Part shown: in pieces, positions 1 to 7,582 of the stretch
Position numbering within the stretch: position 1 is the first letter of the stretch
How the letters are laid out: each line of letters opens with the position of its first letter
Assembly: GCA_022565805.1 (NCBI GenBank)
Contig: JAIULZ010000029.1
Coordinates: 1 to 36,059 of the forward strand
Direction of reading: 5' to 3'
Length of the DNA stretch: 36,059 nt
Source of the DNA: Balneolales bacterium
GTDB lineage: Bacteria; Bacteroidota; Rhodothermia; Balneolales; Cyclonatronaceae
Translations under genes and position numbers: made by a program
Notes under the pieces: generated by a model
Databases searched by the model: none
Told to the model about the DNA's origin: nothing
Seen by the model: the letters and a program-made list of their open reading frames with translations, nothing else

Positions 1-8
1 GGCAGAAT

Positions 9-28
9 AACATTTGAAGTGCCCGATT
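9..28 (+). repeat. IS30 left terminal inverted repeat
   Basis: Twenty bases identical to the reverse complement of 1118-1137. It lies 6 bases beyond the transposase stop codon. The preceding AAT at 6-8 is the left copy of the target duplication. Confidence 0.92.
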
Positions 29-34
29 TTTCAG

Positions 35-1024
35 TTAGGGGTCATCAGTTAGTTTTTCGAGATTTGAATCATTAAAGAATACTTCTTTGGGCGTTAAATA
101 TCCAAGTTTTTTTCGTGGTCGGTTGTTAAGTTTTTCGCAAATTTGAGCCAACTCTTTGGGTTGTACAAATCGAATATCCCTCTTTTTGGGAATATATTGA
201 CGCACAAGCTTATTTATCTGCTCAATTCTGGAGCTTTCGTTTGTCTGGTAGGGATGACAAAACCAAACTGTGGTGTTCAAATATTTGGCCGTAATCAGGT
301 GATCGGCAAATTCAACTCCGTTGTCGTTGGTCAACGAATAAACGCGGTGACGTACGTCTTTGAGCAGTTTACGGGTAGCGATGTGATTGTCACGCGCAGA
401 CTTGGAATGTACCTGTGCCAGCCAGCAGTAGCTTGATTTTCGGTCTGTGATGCTCTGTATGGCTCCTTTGTTTGCCGGTCCGACAATCGTATCCCGCTCA
501 AGGTCGCCGATTCGCTCTACGGCATCGACTTCTTTGGGTCGGTCGTCAATCCATCGCCTGTTTTTGATCAATTGACGCACTGTTTTGATCTTTTTTCGAG
601 GTTTGGGACGTTTACGTGCCGTTCTCAGGTGCTTGTAAAGGGTTCCGCCCTGGCGAGCATCCTCATAAATATACCGGTAAATGGTCATGTGGGAGACGGA
701 CATATCCGAGCCGTGTTCCAGCATCAACCGAGGCCCGATGGCAGCGGGTTCGAGATCCGTTTTGGATAAAAGGGTAAGTGATCGTTCTTTTAATAATCCC
801 TTAAACCGGTATGGAGTTCGTTTTTGGCAGCCCTGTTGCTCATAGCGGCGTTGAGCGGCTTCAGCGTCATACTGGTTATACCCACCTGACCGGCTAATTT
901 CACGGCGAATAGTGGTAGGGTCTCGCCCCAGTTGAGCGGCAATGTAAGGAATGGAATGGTTGAGTTGAATTAATCCATGAATACGGTATCTTTCGGTGTA
1001 GGTAATGTGCGTGTAGTTTTTCAT
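35..1024 (-). CDS. IS30-family transposase
   Basis: Encodes about 329 residues that would cut and join the ends of the surrounding element. The N-terminus (MKNYTHITYTERYRIHGL) is the IS30 helix-turn-helix region that binds the inverted repeats, followed by a second HTH-like stretch (IAAQLGRDPTTIRREI). The C-terminal RNase H-fold core shows the DDE triad: D in GDLERDTIVG, D in LTNDNGVEF, and E in SSRIEQINKLVRQYIPKK, the last matching the IS30 signature ending in NGLIRQY-P-K. I chose the ATG at 1024 because family members begin with such an MK-Y sequence. The open frame runs back to 1132, but that extension only translates the hairpin and the inverted repeat. No frameshift or stop is seen, so the enzyme appears functional. 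Confidence 0.93.
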   Translation of the reverse strand: MKNYTHITYTERYRIHGLIQLNHSIPYIAAQLGRDPTTIRREISRSGGYNQYDAEAAQRRYEQQGCQKRTPYRFKGLLKERSLTLLSKTDLEPAAIGPRLMLEHGSDMSVSHMTIYRYIYEDARQGGTLYKHLRTARKRPKPRKKIKTVRQLIKNRRWIDDRPKEVDAVERIGDLERDTIVGPANKGAIQSITDRKSSYCWLAQVHSKSARDNHIATRKLLKDVRHRVYSLTNDNGVEFADHLITAKYLNTTVWFCHPYQTNESSRIEQINKLVRQYIPKKRDIRFVQPKELAQICEKLNNRPRKKLGYLTPKEVFFNDSNLEKLTDDP

Positions 1025-1076
1025 GTGCTGGATTCTTTGGTCGGAAAAAAGCAGAAAGCTACGCAAACTTTCCGAA

Positions 1077-1104
1077 AATCCTTGGGGGCTCGCCCCCAAG
1101 GATT
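1077..1104. promoter_or_regulatory. GC-rich hairpin at the 5' end of the IS30 transposase transcript
   Basis: AATCCTTGGGGGC pairs with GCCCCCAAGGATT around a 2-base centre (13-bp stem). It lies upstream of the transposase start and just inside the right inverted repeat. Hairpins at this position in other insertion sequences block translation driven by transcripts entering from outside; that role here is inferred. There is no U-run, so it is not a typical terminator. Confidence 0.6.
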
Positions 1105-1117
1105 CATTTTTCCGCAG

Positions 1118-1137
1118 AATCGGGCACTTCAAATGTT
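1118..1137 (-). repeat. IS30 right terminal inverted repeat
   Basis: Exact reverse complement of 9-28, followed by AAT at 1138-1140, the right copy of the target duplication. A possible alternative upstream ATG of the transposase frame (1132) lies inside this repeat. Confidence 0.92.
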
Positions 1138-1140
1138 AAT

Positions 1141-1562
1141 TAGCCTTCCCTTAACACAAAAAACTTATGCTTAAAACAAAGCCTAAGTTTTTTTAAAGCC
1201 CTCGATAAGTCATTATATTCATCACATAAAGGTTTATCATCCAGATAATTAAGGTTTTTTCTATATACTCAAAAAGTTAGGATAATCTTAATTCATCTCA
1301 ATTAATGCTATATAATTCTTTGGCAATCTTGAGAATTCTGGATAAAATAAAAAACAAACCTAATTAGATCGCTTTATAAATTATTCTATTAAGCCGTATT
1401 TAATGCTATAATAAAAACAAAATCATAGTTTCCGAAGTATCCGAAGTATCCGAAGCATAGGGAGCAAGGATTTTATTTTTATGACAAGGCAAAAAATGGC
1501 AAAATATAAAGGTTTAGCAAAGTCTTCTATTTTAGTAAACCATACTTTCTAAAATTAAATAC
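1141..1562. other. Intergenic region between IS30 and the GH13 gene
   Basis: Very AT-rich, with no convincing gene. It holds an A/T-only inverted repeat, AAAAAACTTA at 1158-1167 with TAAGTTTTTT at 1184-1193, which could act as a weak terminator. It also holds three tandem copies of a 9-bp unit at 1431-1457. The promoter of the downstream GH13 gene should lie here, but I see no confident -35/-10 pair or SD. Confidence 0.5.
1431..1457 (+). repeat. 9-bp tandem repeat, three copies
   Basis: TCCGAAGTA, TCCGAAGTA and TCCGAAGCA stand head to tail, 105 bases before the ATG of the GH13 gene. A slippage-prone tract in a presumed promoter region could vary in copy number. No function is shown by sequence alone. 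Confidence 0.75.
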
Positions 1563-3269
1563 ATGAAATTAGAGCAATCAGTTAAAGAAAAAATATCAGA
1601 ACGTTTATCCTATTTATATCAAGTACCGGCCGATGATCTCTTGCGGAGACTTACAAATCTTATTCAAAAATATGGTACTATTAAACCAGCTCCTGAGTTT
1701 AAAAAGCATTATTCGCATAAAGATGTCTATGTAATTACCTACGGGGATTCGATTACTTCAAAGGAAAGAACACCACTTCAGGAATTACATAAGTTCCTGA
1801 AAAGTAATTTCTCAGGACTTATAAATAATGTGCATATCCTTCCTTTTTTCCCATTTTCATCAGATGATGGCTTTTCTGTTATAGATTATCGTAAGGTAAG
1901 AGAAGATTTAGGAGAGTGGAACGACGTTACCAATATGTCCAGAGATTTTACCGTAATGTCCGACCTGGTTATTAATCATGTTTCCAGTGAAAGTAGCTAT
2001 TTCAAAAATTTTCTTGCAGGAAGCGGATATGGAAAGGACTTTTTCCATTTAATAGATCCTGATGAGAATGTACGGATGGTTACCCGGCCACGAAGTACAC
2101 CCCTTTTGTCCCCAATTCAAACTAATCATGGTACCTATTATTTATGGACTACCTTTAGCCCGGATCAGGTTGATGTTAATTTTTCGAACCCGGATGTTTT
2201 ATTCGAGTTTATAGATATACTCTTATTTTATTTAAGTAAAGGTGTTAGGGTAATCAGATTAGATGCCGTCGCTTTCCTTTGGAAGAAAAAAGGAACAAGC
2301 TGCATACATTTGGAAGAAACTCATCAGGTAGTGAAACTAATTCGGGATGTGGTGGAATCAGTAGCCCCCGAAACGATCCTGATTACTGAAACCAATGTGC
2401 CTCATAAAGAAAACATCAGCTATTTTGGTGATGGAGATGAAGCCCATATGGTATATAATTTTTCTCTGCCTCCGTTATTATACCATGCGATTATCACTCA
2501 AAATGCTACATATTTAACAAAATGGAGCAGAGAGCTTACCCCACCACCGGAAGGATGTACCTATTTTAACTTTGCTTCATCTCATGATGGAATTGGAGTA
2601 AGACCACTTGAAGGCCTTGTTCCTGATGATGAATTCCAAAAGGTTATTCTCGCTGCTCAGAAAAGAGGTGGTCATGTGTCGTATAAAGAAAATCCTGATG
2701 GCTCTAAATCACCCTATGAGCTTAATATTACTTATTTTGATGCCTTTAAAGATGTTGAAGAAGGTTCTCTTGATATTCAGATTCGCAAGTTTATATGCTC
2801 TCAAGCTCTAATGATGAGTTTCCGGGGTGTACCAGCCGTGTATATCCATAGTTTACTTGGTACACAAAACGACCACGAAGGAGTTGCCAAAACGGGTATC
2901 TTACGTTCTATAAATCGGCGTAAATGGGATGCGGAAGAAATTTATGAGCTTCTGAATAATCCTGAAAGCCATCATTATAAAGTGTTTAAAGCATGGAAAA
3001 AACTGCTGAAGGTTAGAACCACTGAACCGGCTTTTGATCCTCAGGGAGGAAAACGCGTCTTGGAAACGCCGGAAAGTCTTTTTTCAATGTGGCGTACATC
3101 ACCAGAAGGATCTCACAGGTTGCTTGTTGTGGCCAATGTAACCTCAAAACCTGTAGAGTGGAATGCTCCTTTTAGATGGAATAGTGCAACTGATTTAATT
3201 TCCGGAAAACGTATTGGAAGTACGCTTCTTAACTTAAAGCCCTGGCAGGTCTGCTGGATAAAATATTAG
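1563..3269 (+). CDS. GH13_18 sugar phosphorylase, probably glucosylglycerate phosphorylase
   Basis: A 568-residue cytoplasmic enzyme of the sucrose phosphorylase subfamily of GH13. Family members cleave an alpha-glucoside with phosphate to give glucose 1-phosphate. Visible landmarks are FPFSSDDGFSVIDY near residue 100, nucleophile D234 in VIRLDAVAFLW, acid/base E276 in ITETNVPHKENISYFG, and transition-state D342 in SSHDGIG. Sucrose phosphorylases are usually shorter, near 490. The length, the motif GDEAHMVYNFSLPPLLYHA and the ending KPWQVCWIKY resemble glucosylglycerate phosphorylases such as E. coli YcjM as I recall them, so I prefer glucosylglycerate over sucrose, which would imply turnover of a compatible solute. 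The gene stands alone and converges on its downstream neighbour. It is AT-rich compared with genes right of 6.2 kb. Family is secure; substrate is inferred. Confidence 0.85.
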   Translation: MKLEQSVKEKISERLSYLYQVPADDLLRRLTNLIQKYGTIKPAPEFKKHYSHKDVYVITYGDSITSKERTPLQELHKFLKSNFSGLINNVHILPFFPFSSDDGFSVIDYRKVREDLGEWNDVTNMSRDFTVMSDLVINHVSSESSYFKNFLAGSGYGKDFFHLIDPDENVRMVTRPRSTPLLSPIQTNHGTYYLWTTFSPDQVDVNFSNPDVLFEFIDILLFYLSKGVRVIRLDAVAFLWKKKGTSCIHLEETHQVVKLIRDVVESVAPETILITETNVPHKENISYFGDGDEAHMVYNFSLPPLLYHAIITQNATYLTKWSRELTPPPEGCTYFNFASSHDGIGVRPLEGLVPDDEFQKVILAAQKRGGHVSYKENPDGSKSPYELNITYFDAFKDVEEGSLDIQIRKFICSQALMMSFRGVPAVYIHSLLGTQNDHEGVAKTGILRSINRRKWDAEEIYELLNNPESHHYKVFKAWKKLLKVRTTEPAFDPQGGKRVLETPESLFSMWRTSPEGSHRLLVVANVTSKPVEWNAPFRWNSATDLISGKRIGSTLLNLKPWQVCWIKY

Positions 3270-3310
3270 AATAATTTTAACTATAGTATAGTATAGGTGG
3301 TAAGTAATTA

Positions 3311-3982
3311 CTACCAAAGTGGTTTAGACATCCTATCTATGTTATTCATAGCTCGCTCTGCTTCGCTGGCATAGCGACCACCAAGAGCAAAAGATTCCCG
3401 GAATGCACCGTACGCATTCCGGTAGTTCATGGTTTGTAATATGATGTGCCCACGATAATAAAAGACATCCGACATAAAAATATTGTCGTATGGATGCCTG
3501 CTTTGTATAAATCGTGCAAATTCTCGTGCACGTTCAAAATCTTCGTTAAATATATGTGCTCGTAATAAATAGAGATATAGTTCTTTTCTGGCCTCTACAT
3601 TATCATCGCCTTGAAAGGTATCTGTTAATAGCAGTCTTTCTCCTACAGGTATAAACTGAGAAAAGTTTTCCTGATTCCAGTAACCAGCTGTAATTAAGTA
3701 TAAATCGGTTTCAAAAACAGGATTATCGGAGTTAAGAGGTAGTTCAAATTGGCCTTTTACCATTGGAGCTACTATTTCCGGTTTAATTACATATTGGATA
3801 ATTACAATTGCAATTAAAATAAGGCCGATAGCAATAGTAAAAGCAAGTCCAATTGAAGGACCTGAAAACCGAAATCCCTTATCTTCAATAGGATCTTTTC
3901 CTCTAAAAAGAGCCTTTCGCTCTTCCGGAGTCATTTTTTTCAGATCCTCTTCTGTCAGTCTTATTTTAACTTCGTTAGACAC
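3311..3982 (-). CDS. Membrane-anchored tetratricopeptide-like protein, function unknown
   Basis: 223 residues. A charged cytoplasmic N-terminus (about 1-40, with EEDLKKMTPEERKALF) precedes one clear transmembrane helix at about 44-65 (IGLAFTIAIGLILIAIVIIQYVI). A C-terminal part of paired helices follows, reading like degenerate TPRs: ARKELYLYLLRAHIFNEDFERAREFARF, then SDVFYYRGHIILQTMNYRNAYGAFRES. With no signal peptidase site the topology is probably N-in, with the helical repeats outside the membrane. The stop lies 42 bp from the convergent GH13 gene. I do not recognise a named family; a scaffold or assembly role is only a guess. Confidence 0.75.
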   Translation of the reverse strand: MSNEVKIRLTEEDLKKMTPEERKALFRGKDPIEDKGFRFSGPSIGLAFTIAIGLILIAIVIIQYVIKPEIVAPMVKGQFELPLNSDNPVFETDLYLITAGYWNQENFSQFIPVGERLLLTDTFQGDDNVEARKELYLYLLRAHIFNEDFERAREFARFIQSRHPYDNIFMSDVFYYRGHIILQTMNYRNAYGAFRESFALGGRYASEAERAMNNIDRMSKPLW

Positions 3983-4285
3983 CGGTGCAGTCGTAAATGA
4001 ATTTTAATTTTGATAGGATTTCCTGATTAATACGATCTTACTTTCAAGAGATTTGTAGAGATTACCTTTTAGAGAAGTAATCAAGGAAAGAAAAAACTTC
4101 ATGGAATAATAAACGGAAAAATAAGTTTTTTCATACGCGGATCTCCCTTTTTTCGAATGCCTACTCGTACAGTTTATTACTTAGAAAAAAAATTCTTCAT
4201 TCTTTTCATTTCTATATTGTAAACAAAAAAAGAAGATATTTCCAAGTTTGAATTGAGATTAAAGCATTGATTATAATAGCTTTAT
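3983..4285. other. Intergenic region upstream of the TPR-like gene
   Basis: AT-rich, no gene seen. An inverted repeat GAAAAAACTT (4090-4099) / AAGTTTTTTC (4123-4132) ends in a T-run when read on the minus strand. It may be a weak terminator of the purM/AtuA-like transcript, or part of the promoter region of the gene ending at 3311. Confidence 0.4.
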
Positions 4286-4633
4286 TTAATTTTTATTAAC
4301 TAAAGCGAGTAGATTGTCCGGCACATTTATTTTCATTCTAAGAACTTGCGCTGCATGAGTTTTACCTTGTGCATCAAGTTTAAGAGAAACGGTCCCACCT
4401 CCACCCAAACTTTCATTAAGGATAAAATTGAGTGCTCCAATATTAGGTAACTCATATCGCTCAACTTTACCTTGGCATACATGTTTCATATGCTCTTTTA
4501 CGCGCTCTGTGGTTAATTCTTTTACCAGGAAGGGATAAATTTCGGGATGACGAGCGATAATTCCGACATTGCTGCCATTTCCTTTATCGCCGCTTCTGCC
4601 GTGGGCAATTTCAAGAAGATGTACTTCTGCCAT
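4286..4633 (-). CDS. AtuA C-terminal-domain-like protein
   Basis: A 115-residue small protein beginning MAEVHLLEIAHGRSGDKGNGSNVGIIAR. That opening is typical of the ferredoxin-like C-terminal domain of AtuA/DUF1446 proteins found as a free-standing gene. The motif NFILNESLGGGGTVSLKLDAQGK is also characteristic. In acyclic terpene utilisation the domain accompanies AtuA; stand-alone versions are widespread with no settled reaction. No AtuA N-terminal partner is present here. It starts 42 bp after purM on the same strand and is probably co-transcribed. Family confident, role unknown. Confidence 0.78.
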   Translation of the reverse strand: MAEVHLLEIAHGRSGDKGNGSNVGIIARHPEIYPFLVKELTTERVKEHMKHVCQGKVERYELPNIGALNFILNESLGGGGTVSLKLDAQGKTHAAQVLRMKINVPDNLLALVNKN

Positions 4634-4675
4634 AATTTTTTTATAAATTTAAAATATAGTTACTGTTACAAATCG

Positions 4676-5683
4676 TCATTTAATATGGCCAATTTCAAAA
4701 TATGGCTCATTCATTTTATCGAGTGTCGAAGTTACTGATTTAACCGAATCTTTCGAAATAACTGCAATAAGCCCAATTCCCATATTAAACGCTTCGCGCA
4801 TGGATTCATCAGGTACATTTCCAATATCTTGAATAAGCGAAAAGATAGATGGTATATCCCAGCTATTCCAATTTATATGTAGTTTAAGATCCTTTGGTAT
4901 AATTCTTTTTGTATTTCCTTCGATTCCACCTCCTGTGATATGAGAAAATCCTTTTACGCCTTTTATAGCTTTAAGTTTTCTTATGATATGTAGATAAGAT
5001 CTATGTATTCTTAAAAGTTCTTCTCCAATCGTCTTATCAAGTACTTCCGGCTTATCGTTTATGCTAAACTTGTCAAAAAGAACTCTCCGTGCTAAAGAAT
5101 ATCCATTTGTATGAAGTCCGTTTGAAGGTATTCCAATAAGCACATCAGTAGATTTAATCTCTTTTCCGCTTATTAGATTATTTTCGTCTACAATTCCTAC
5201 TATAGTACCTGCAAGATCAAATTCACCAGTTTTATAAATGTCTGGCATTTCTGCAGTTTCCCCACCTATAAGAGCACAGTTGTTTTCTTTACAGGCAGTT
5301 GAAAATCCTTTTATGACATCAAAAGCAATTTTTTGATCAAGTTTTCCTGTAGAAAAATAGTCTAGAAAAAATAGAGGTTCAGCTCCGCAAACAGCAATGT
5401 CATTTACACAATGGTTAACTAGATCCTGGCCTACGGTATCGTATTTTTGGGCTTTAAAAGCTACAATAAGCTTGGTTCCTACACCATCTACGCTGCTTAC
5501 AAGCACAGGTTTTTTCCATTTTTTGAAGTCAAGACGAAATAAACCACCAAAGCCGCCAATATCACTTAATACCTCAACTCCATGTGTTTCGCGAACTATG
5601 TCTTTTATTGATGTAACAAGTTCTTCTCCGGCTTTAACATCTACACCGGCATCTTTGTAGGTGAATTTTTTTTTATCAGACAT
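4676..5683 (-). CDS. purM: Phosphoribosylformylglycinamidine cyclo-ligase
   Basis: 335 residues, the normal length for PurM. This cytoplasmic enzyme performs the fifth step of purine synthesis, closing the imidazole ring of AIR from FGAM with ATP. Recognisable PurM blocks are YKDAGVDVKAGEELV at the N-terminus, VSSVDGVGTKLIVAF (the glycine-rich nucleotide segment), GQDLVNHCVNDIAVCGAEPLFFLDYF, LIGGETAEMPDIY, LIGIPSNGLHTNGYSL and GFSHITGGGIEGNTKRI. The ATG at 5683 gives the usual start. No other pur gene is adjacent; the downstream partner is the AtuA-like gene. Upstream lies the DnaA-box-rich region, with dtd divergent beyond it. The coding sequence is AT-rich (a sampled 60-bp stretch is about one third G+C), unlike genes to the right. 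Confidence 0.97.
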   Translation of the reverse strand: MSDKKKFTYKDAGVDVKAGEELVTSIKDIVRETHGVEVLSDIGGFGGLFRLDFKKWKKPVLVSSVDGVGTKLIVAFKAQKYDTVGQDLVNHCVNDIAVCGAEPLFFLDYFSTGKLDQKIAFDVIKGFSTACKENNCALIGGETAEMPDIYKTGEFDLAGTIVGIVDENNLISGKEIKSTDVLIGIPSNGLHTNGYSLARRVLFDKFSINDKPEVLDKTIGEELLRIHRSYLHIIRKLKAIKGVKGFSHITGGGIEGNTKRIIPKDLKLHINWNSWDIPSIFSLIQDIGNVPDESMREAFNMGIGLIAVISKDSVKSVTSTLDKMNEPYFEIGHIK

Positions 5684-6217
5684 TATTGTATGTGCTTTCA
5701 GCTTAAGATTTTCAGATGCAGATTTTGCATCAAATAATTAGCAGCTACCTGGTTTTTCTCTTCCATTAATTTACAGCTCAATTTTTTAAAACTCTAAGCT
5801 GATATTATTCATTTTCTGAAAAGCTTTCCACATCCTCTATTATTAGTAGGTGGTAGAGAACAAGCAAAGTAGTAGTTTTAGTAGGCACTGTTGAAATGTG
5901 TATAAAATTGATATCCCCTTTATTTTTAACCCAACTGTGGATATGTTGAAAACATTGTGGATAAATACATGGCCTGATTTTATTACTCTTTAGCCTCTTA
6001 TAAACATGTTATACACCTTTATATTTTGTTATTCACTTGCCTTGTGGAGAACAATGTGATGAACGTTTCACAGGCTTATGATCTTGAAAACAGTGTGGGA
6101 AAGCCACAAAAAGGGGTTGAAAGCTTTTTATAACTTTTCTTGGAAAAACAGATTAATCACTTACCCACCGTAAGTAGCTACCTTTTCCACAAACTTATTA
6201 ACCAATTTTCTATAGTT
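5684..6217. other. Candidate chromosomal replication origin (oriC): DnaA-box cluster
   Basis: Non-coding 534-bp gap between divergent purM and dtd. Against the box TTWTNCACA I find three exact matches: 5897-5905 (minus), 5956-5964 (TGTGGATAA, minus) and 6183-6191 (plus). Six more sites have one mismatch: 5824-5832, 5936-5944, 6009-6017, 6029-6037, 6043-6051 and 6094-6102. The spaces are AT-rich (for example TATATTTTGTTATT at 6020-6033), suitable for unwinding. A random AT-rich stretch of this size should rarely contain even one exact box. Genes to the right are mainly rightward, as expected for a leading strand. No dnaA, dnaN or gidA lies in the window, so the call rests on the boxes. The ATG-less-likely upstream frame of dtd overlaps its right edge. 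Confidence 0.6.
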
Positions 6218-6670
6218 ATGAAACTTGTAATACAGCGAGTGAGCGAAGCAAAAGTAGAAATAGACGGGCGCATATCGGGTGCTATTGGCCCTGGTTTAAT
6301 GGTGCTTTTAGCTATTCATAAAAATGATGAAGAGGAGCAGCTAAAATGGCTGGCCAATAAACTGGTGAAGCTCAGAATTTTCCATGATGATGAAGGAAAG
6401 ATGAATCGTTCGGTTGCCGATACAGGTGGCGGTATTCTGGTAATATCTCAGTTTACCCTTTATGGAGATGCCCGAAAAGGAACCCGACCCGGTTTTACCG
6501 AGTCGGCACCACCCGAAAAAGCAGAAGCTTTATACGATGCATTCGTAGCATATGTAAAAACAATATTTTCGGGTAGCGTACAAACAGGTGAGTTTGCCGC
6601 AATGATGGATGTTTCTCTGATTAACAGCGGGCCGGTTACCATTATTCTTGAAAAGGAAAATGAAATCTGA
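6218..6670 (+). CDS. dtd: D-aminoacyl-tRNA deacylase
   Basis: 150 residues, the normal Dtd length, starting MKLVIQRVSEAKVEIDG. Dtd hydrolyses D-amino acids mischarged on tRNA (and Gly on tRNA-Ala), protecting translation. The signature blocks are GILVISQFTLYGDARKGTRPGFTESAPP, with the SQFTLYGD active-site motif, and the C-terminal GEFAAMMDVSLINSGPVTIILE, which contains the NSGPVT (cross-subunit Gly-Pro) motif. An in-frame ATG exists at 6140, but that extension lies in the DnaA-box region and has no family counterpart, so 6218 is chosen. The stop overlaps the start of the next gene by one base (TGATG), implying translational coupling. Confidence 0.95.
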   Translation: MKLVIQRVSEAKVEIDGRISGAIGPGLMVLLAIHKNDEEEQLKWLANKLVKLRIFHDDEGKMNRSVADTGGGILVISQFTLYGDARKGTRPGFTESAPPEKAEALYDAFVAYVKTIFSGSVQTGEFAAMMDVSLINSGPVTIILEKENEI

Positions 6671-7566
6671 TGTCTCTTATTTTTTTGTTTATTGATGGCA
6701 TCGGCGCAGGCGAAGAAGTGCCTGAAAATCCATTTTTTAGTTATTCTTTCGAAAGTATAGAAATGCTCACAGGATGTGAGAATGGAAATTTTACGTCCAA
6801 AACTCATCCCATAAATAAAGCAGCTCAGCTTTCGGTTTTAGTGGATGCTAATCTTGGTATGGATGGGCTGCCTCAAAGCGGTACGGGACAAGCCTCGCTC
6901 TTTACAGGTCAAAACGGAGCAGGTTTAGTAGGCCGGCATTTTGGTCCTTTTCCGCACTCGAAGCTTAAGCCGGCTTTAAAATCATCTACCTTTTTTCATG
7001 AGGCCCGGCAAAATGAAAAGAAAGCTCTTTTCCTGAACGCTTACCCACCAGTGTTTTTTGAAAGAACTCAAAAAACAGGACGCTGGAGCTGTTCTACACT
7101 TATGGTGAAAAGCAGTGGTTTTCCGCTAAGCAGTACCAGAGATGTGCTCGACGAAAGAGCGGTTACAGCAGAAATTTTTGGGGATTTCTGGCGCGATAAA
7201 CTAAACATTATCCTGCCCAAAAGAAGCGGCAAAGATATAGCAGAAATAATTATGGAGCAGGCACGGATTCACGACCTGCTTTTCTGGGAATATTATTTAA
7301 CCGATAAAGCAGGTCATGCGCAAAAAAAAGACTTCGCTTTTGACGTGTGGAAACGGCTCGATTCGGTTTTAGTACACTTAATTCCATCGCTGGGCGAGCA
7401 TACCCTGCTTATTTGCAGCGATCATGGTAATTATGAAGATCTTTCTACCAAGTCGCACACCCGAAATAAAGTACCGCTCTGGGTTATGGGCCCGCTTGCC
7501 GAAAACTTTGCTGAGTCAAAATCAATTACGGATGTAGGAAATCTCATTAAAATGCACCTTCACTAA
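6670..7566 (+). CDS. Alkaline-phosphatase-superfamily metalloenzyme (phosphomutase-like)
   Basis: 298 residues beginning LIFLFIDGIGAGE, the metal-binding DG(I/V)G opening of the PF01676-type metalloenzyme fold shared by phosphopentomutase and cofactor-independent phosphoglycerate mutase. LPQSGTGQASLFTG carries the likely phospho-acceptor T72. ICSDHGNYED (D251, H252) and SHTRNKVPLWVMG supply further metal ligands. It is much shorter than iPGM (about 510) and shorter than phosphopentomutase (about 390), lacking a full cap insert, so I cannot name a substrate. It overlaps dtd by one base and is very likely co-expressed with it. It converges with the DUF3857 gene. Confidence 0.82.
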   Translation: MSLIFLFIDGIGAGEEVPENPFFSYSFESIEMLTGCENGNFTSKTHPINKAAQLSVLVDANLGMDGLPQSGTGQASLFTGQNGAGLVGRHFGPFPHSKLKPALKSSTFFHEARQNEKKALFLNAYPPVFFERTQKTGRWSCSTLMVKSSGFPLSSTRDVLDERAVTAEIFGDFWRDKLNIILPKRSGKDIAEIIMEQARIHDLLFWEYYLTDKAGHAQKKDFAFDVWKRLDSVLVHLIPSLGEHTLLICSDHGNYEDLSTKSHTRNKVPLWVMGPLAENFAESKSITDVGNLIKMHLH

Positions 7567-7582
7567 ATCAATTTTTTAATGA

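Larger units (their letters stand above)
9..1137 (-). mobile_element. IS30-family insertion sequence, complete
   Basis: A 1129-bp element bounded by perfect 20-bp terminal inverted repeats: left 9-28 begins AACATTTGAAGTGCCC, and the right end 1118-1137 is its exact complement. The trinucleotide AAT stands immediately outside both ends (6-8 and 1138-1140), which is the short target duplication expected of IS30. One transposase gene on the minus strand fills it. A strong hairpin (1077-1104) lies between the right repeat and the transposase start. Both ends and the reading frame are intact, so the copy looks recent and potentially active. Confidence 0.93.
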
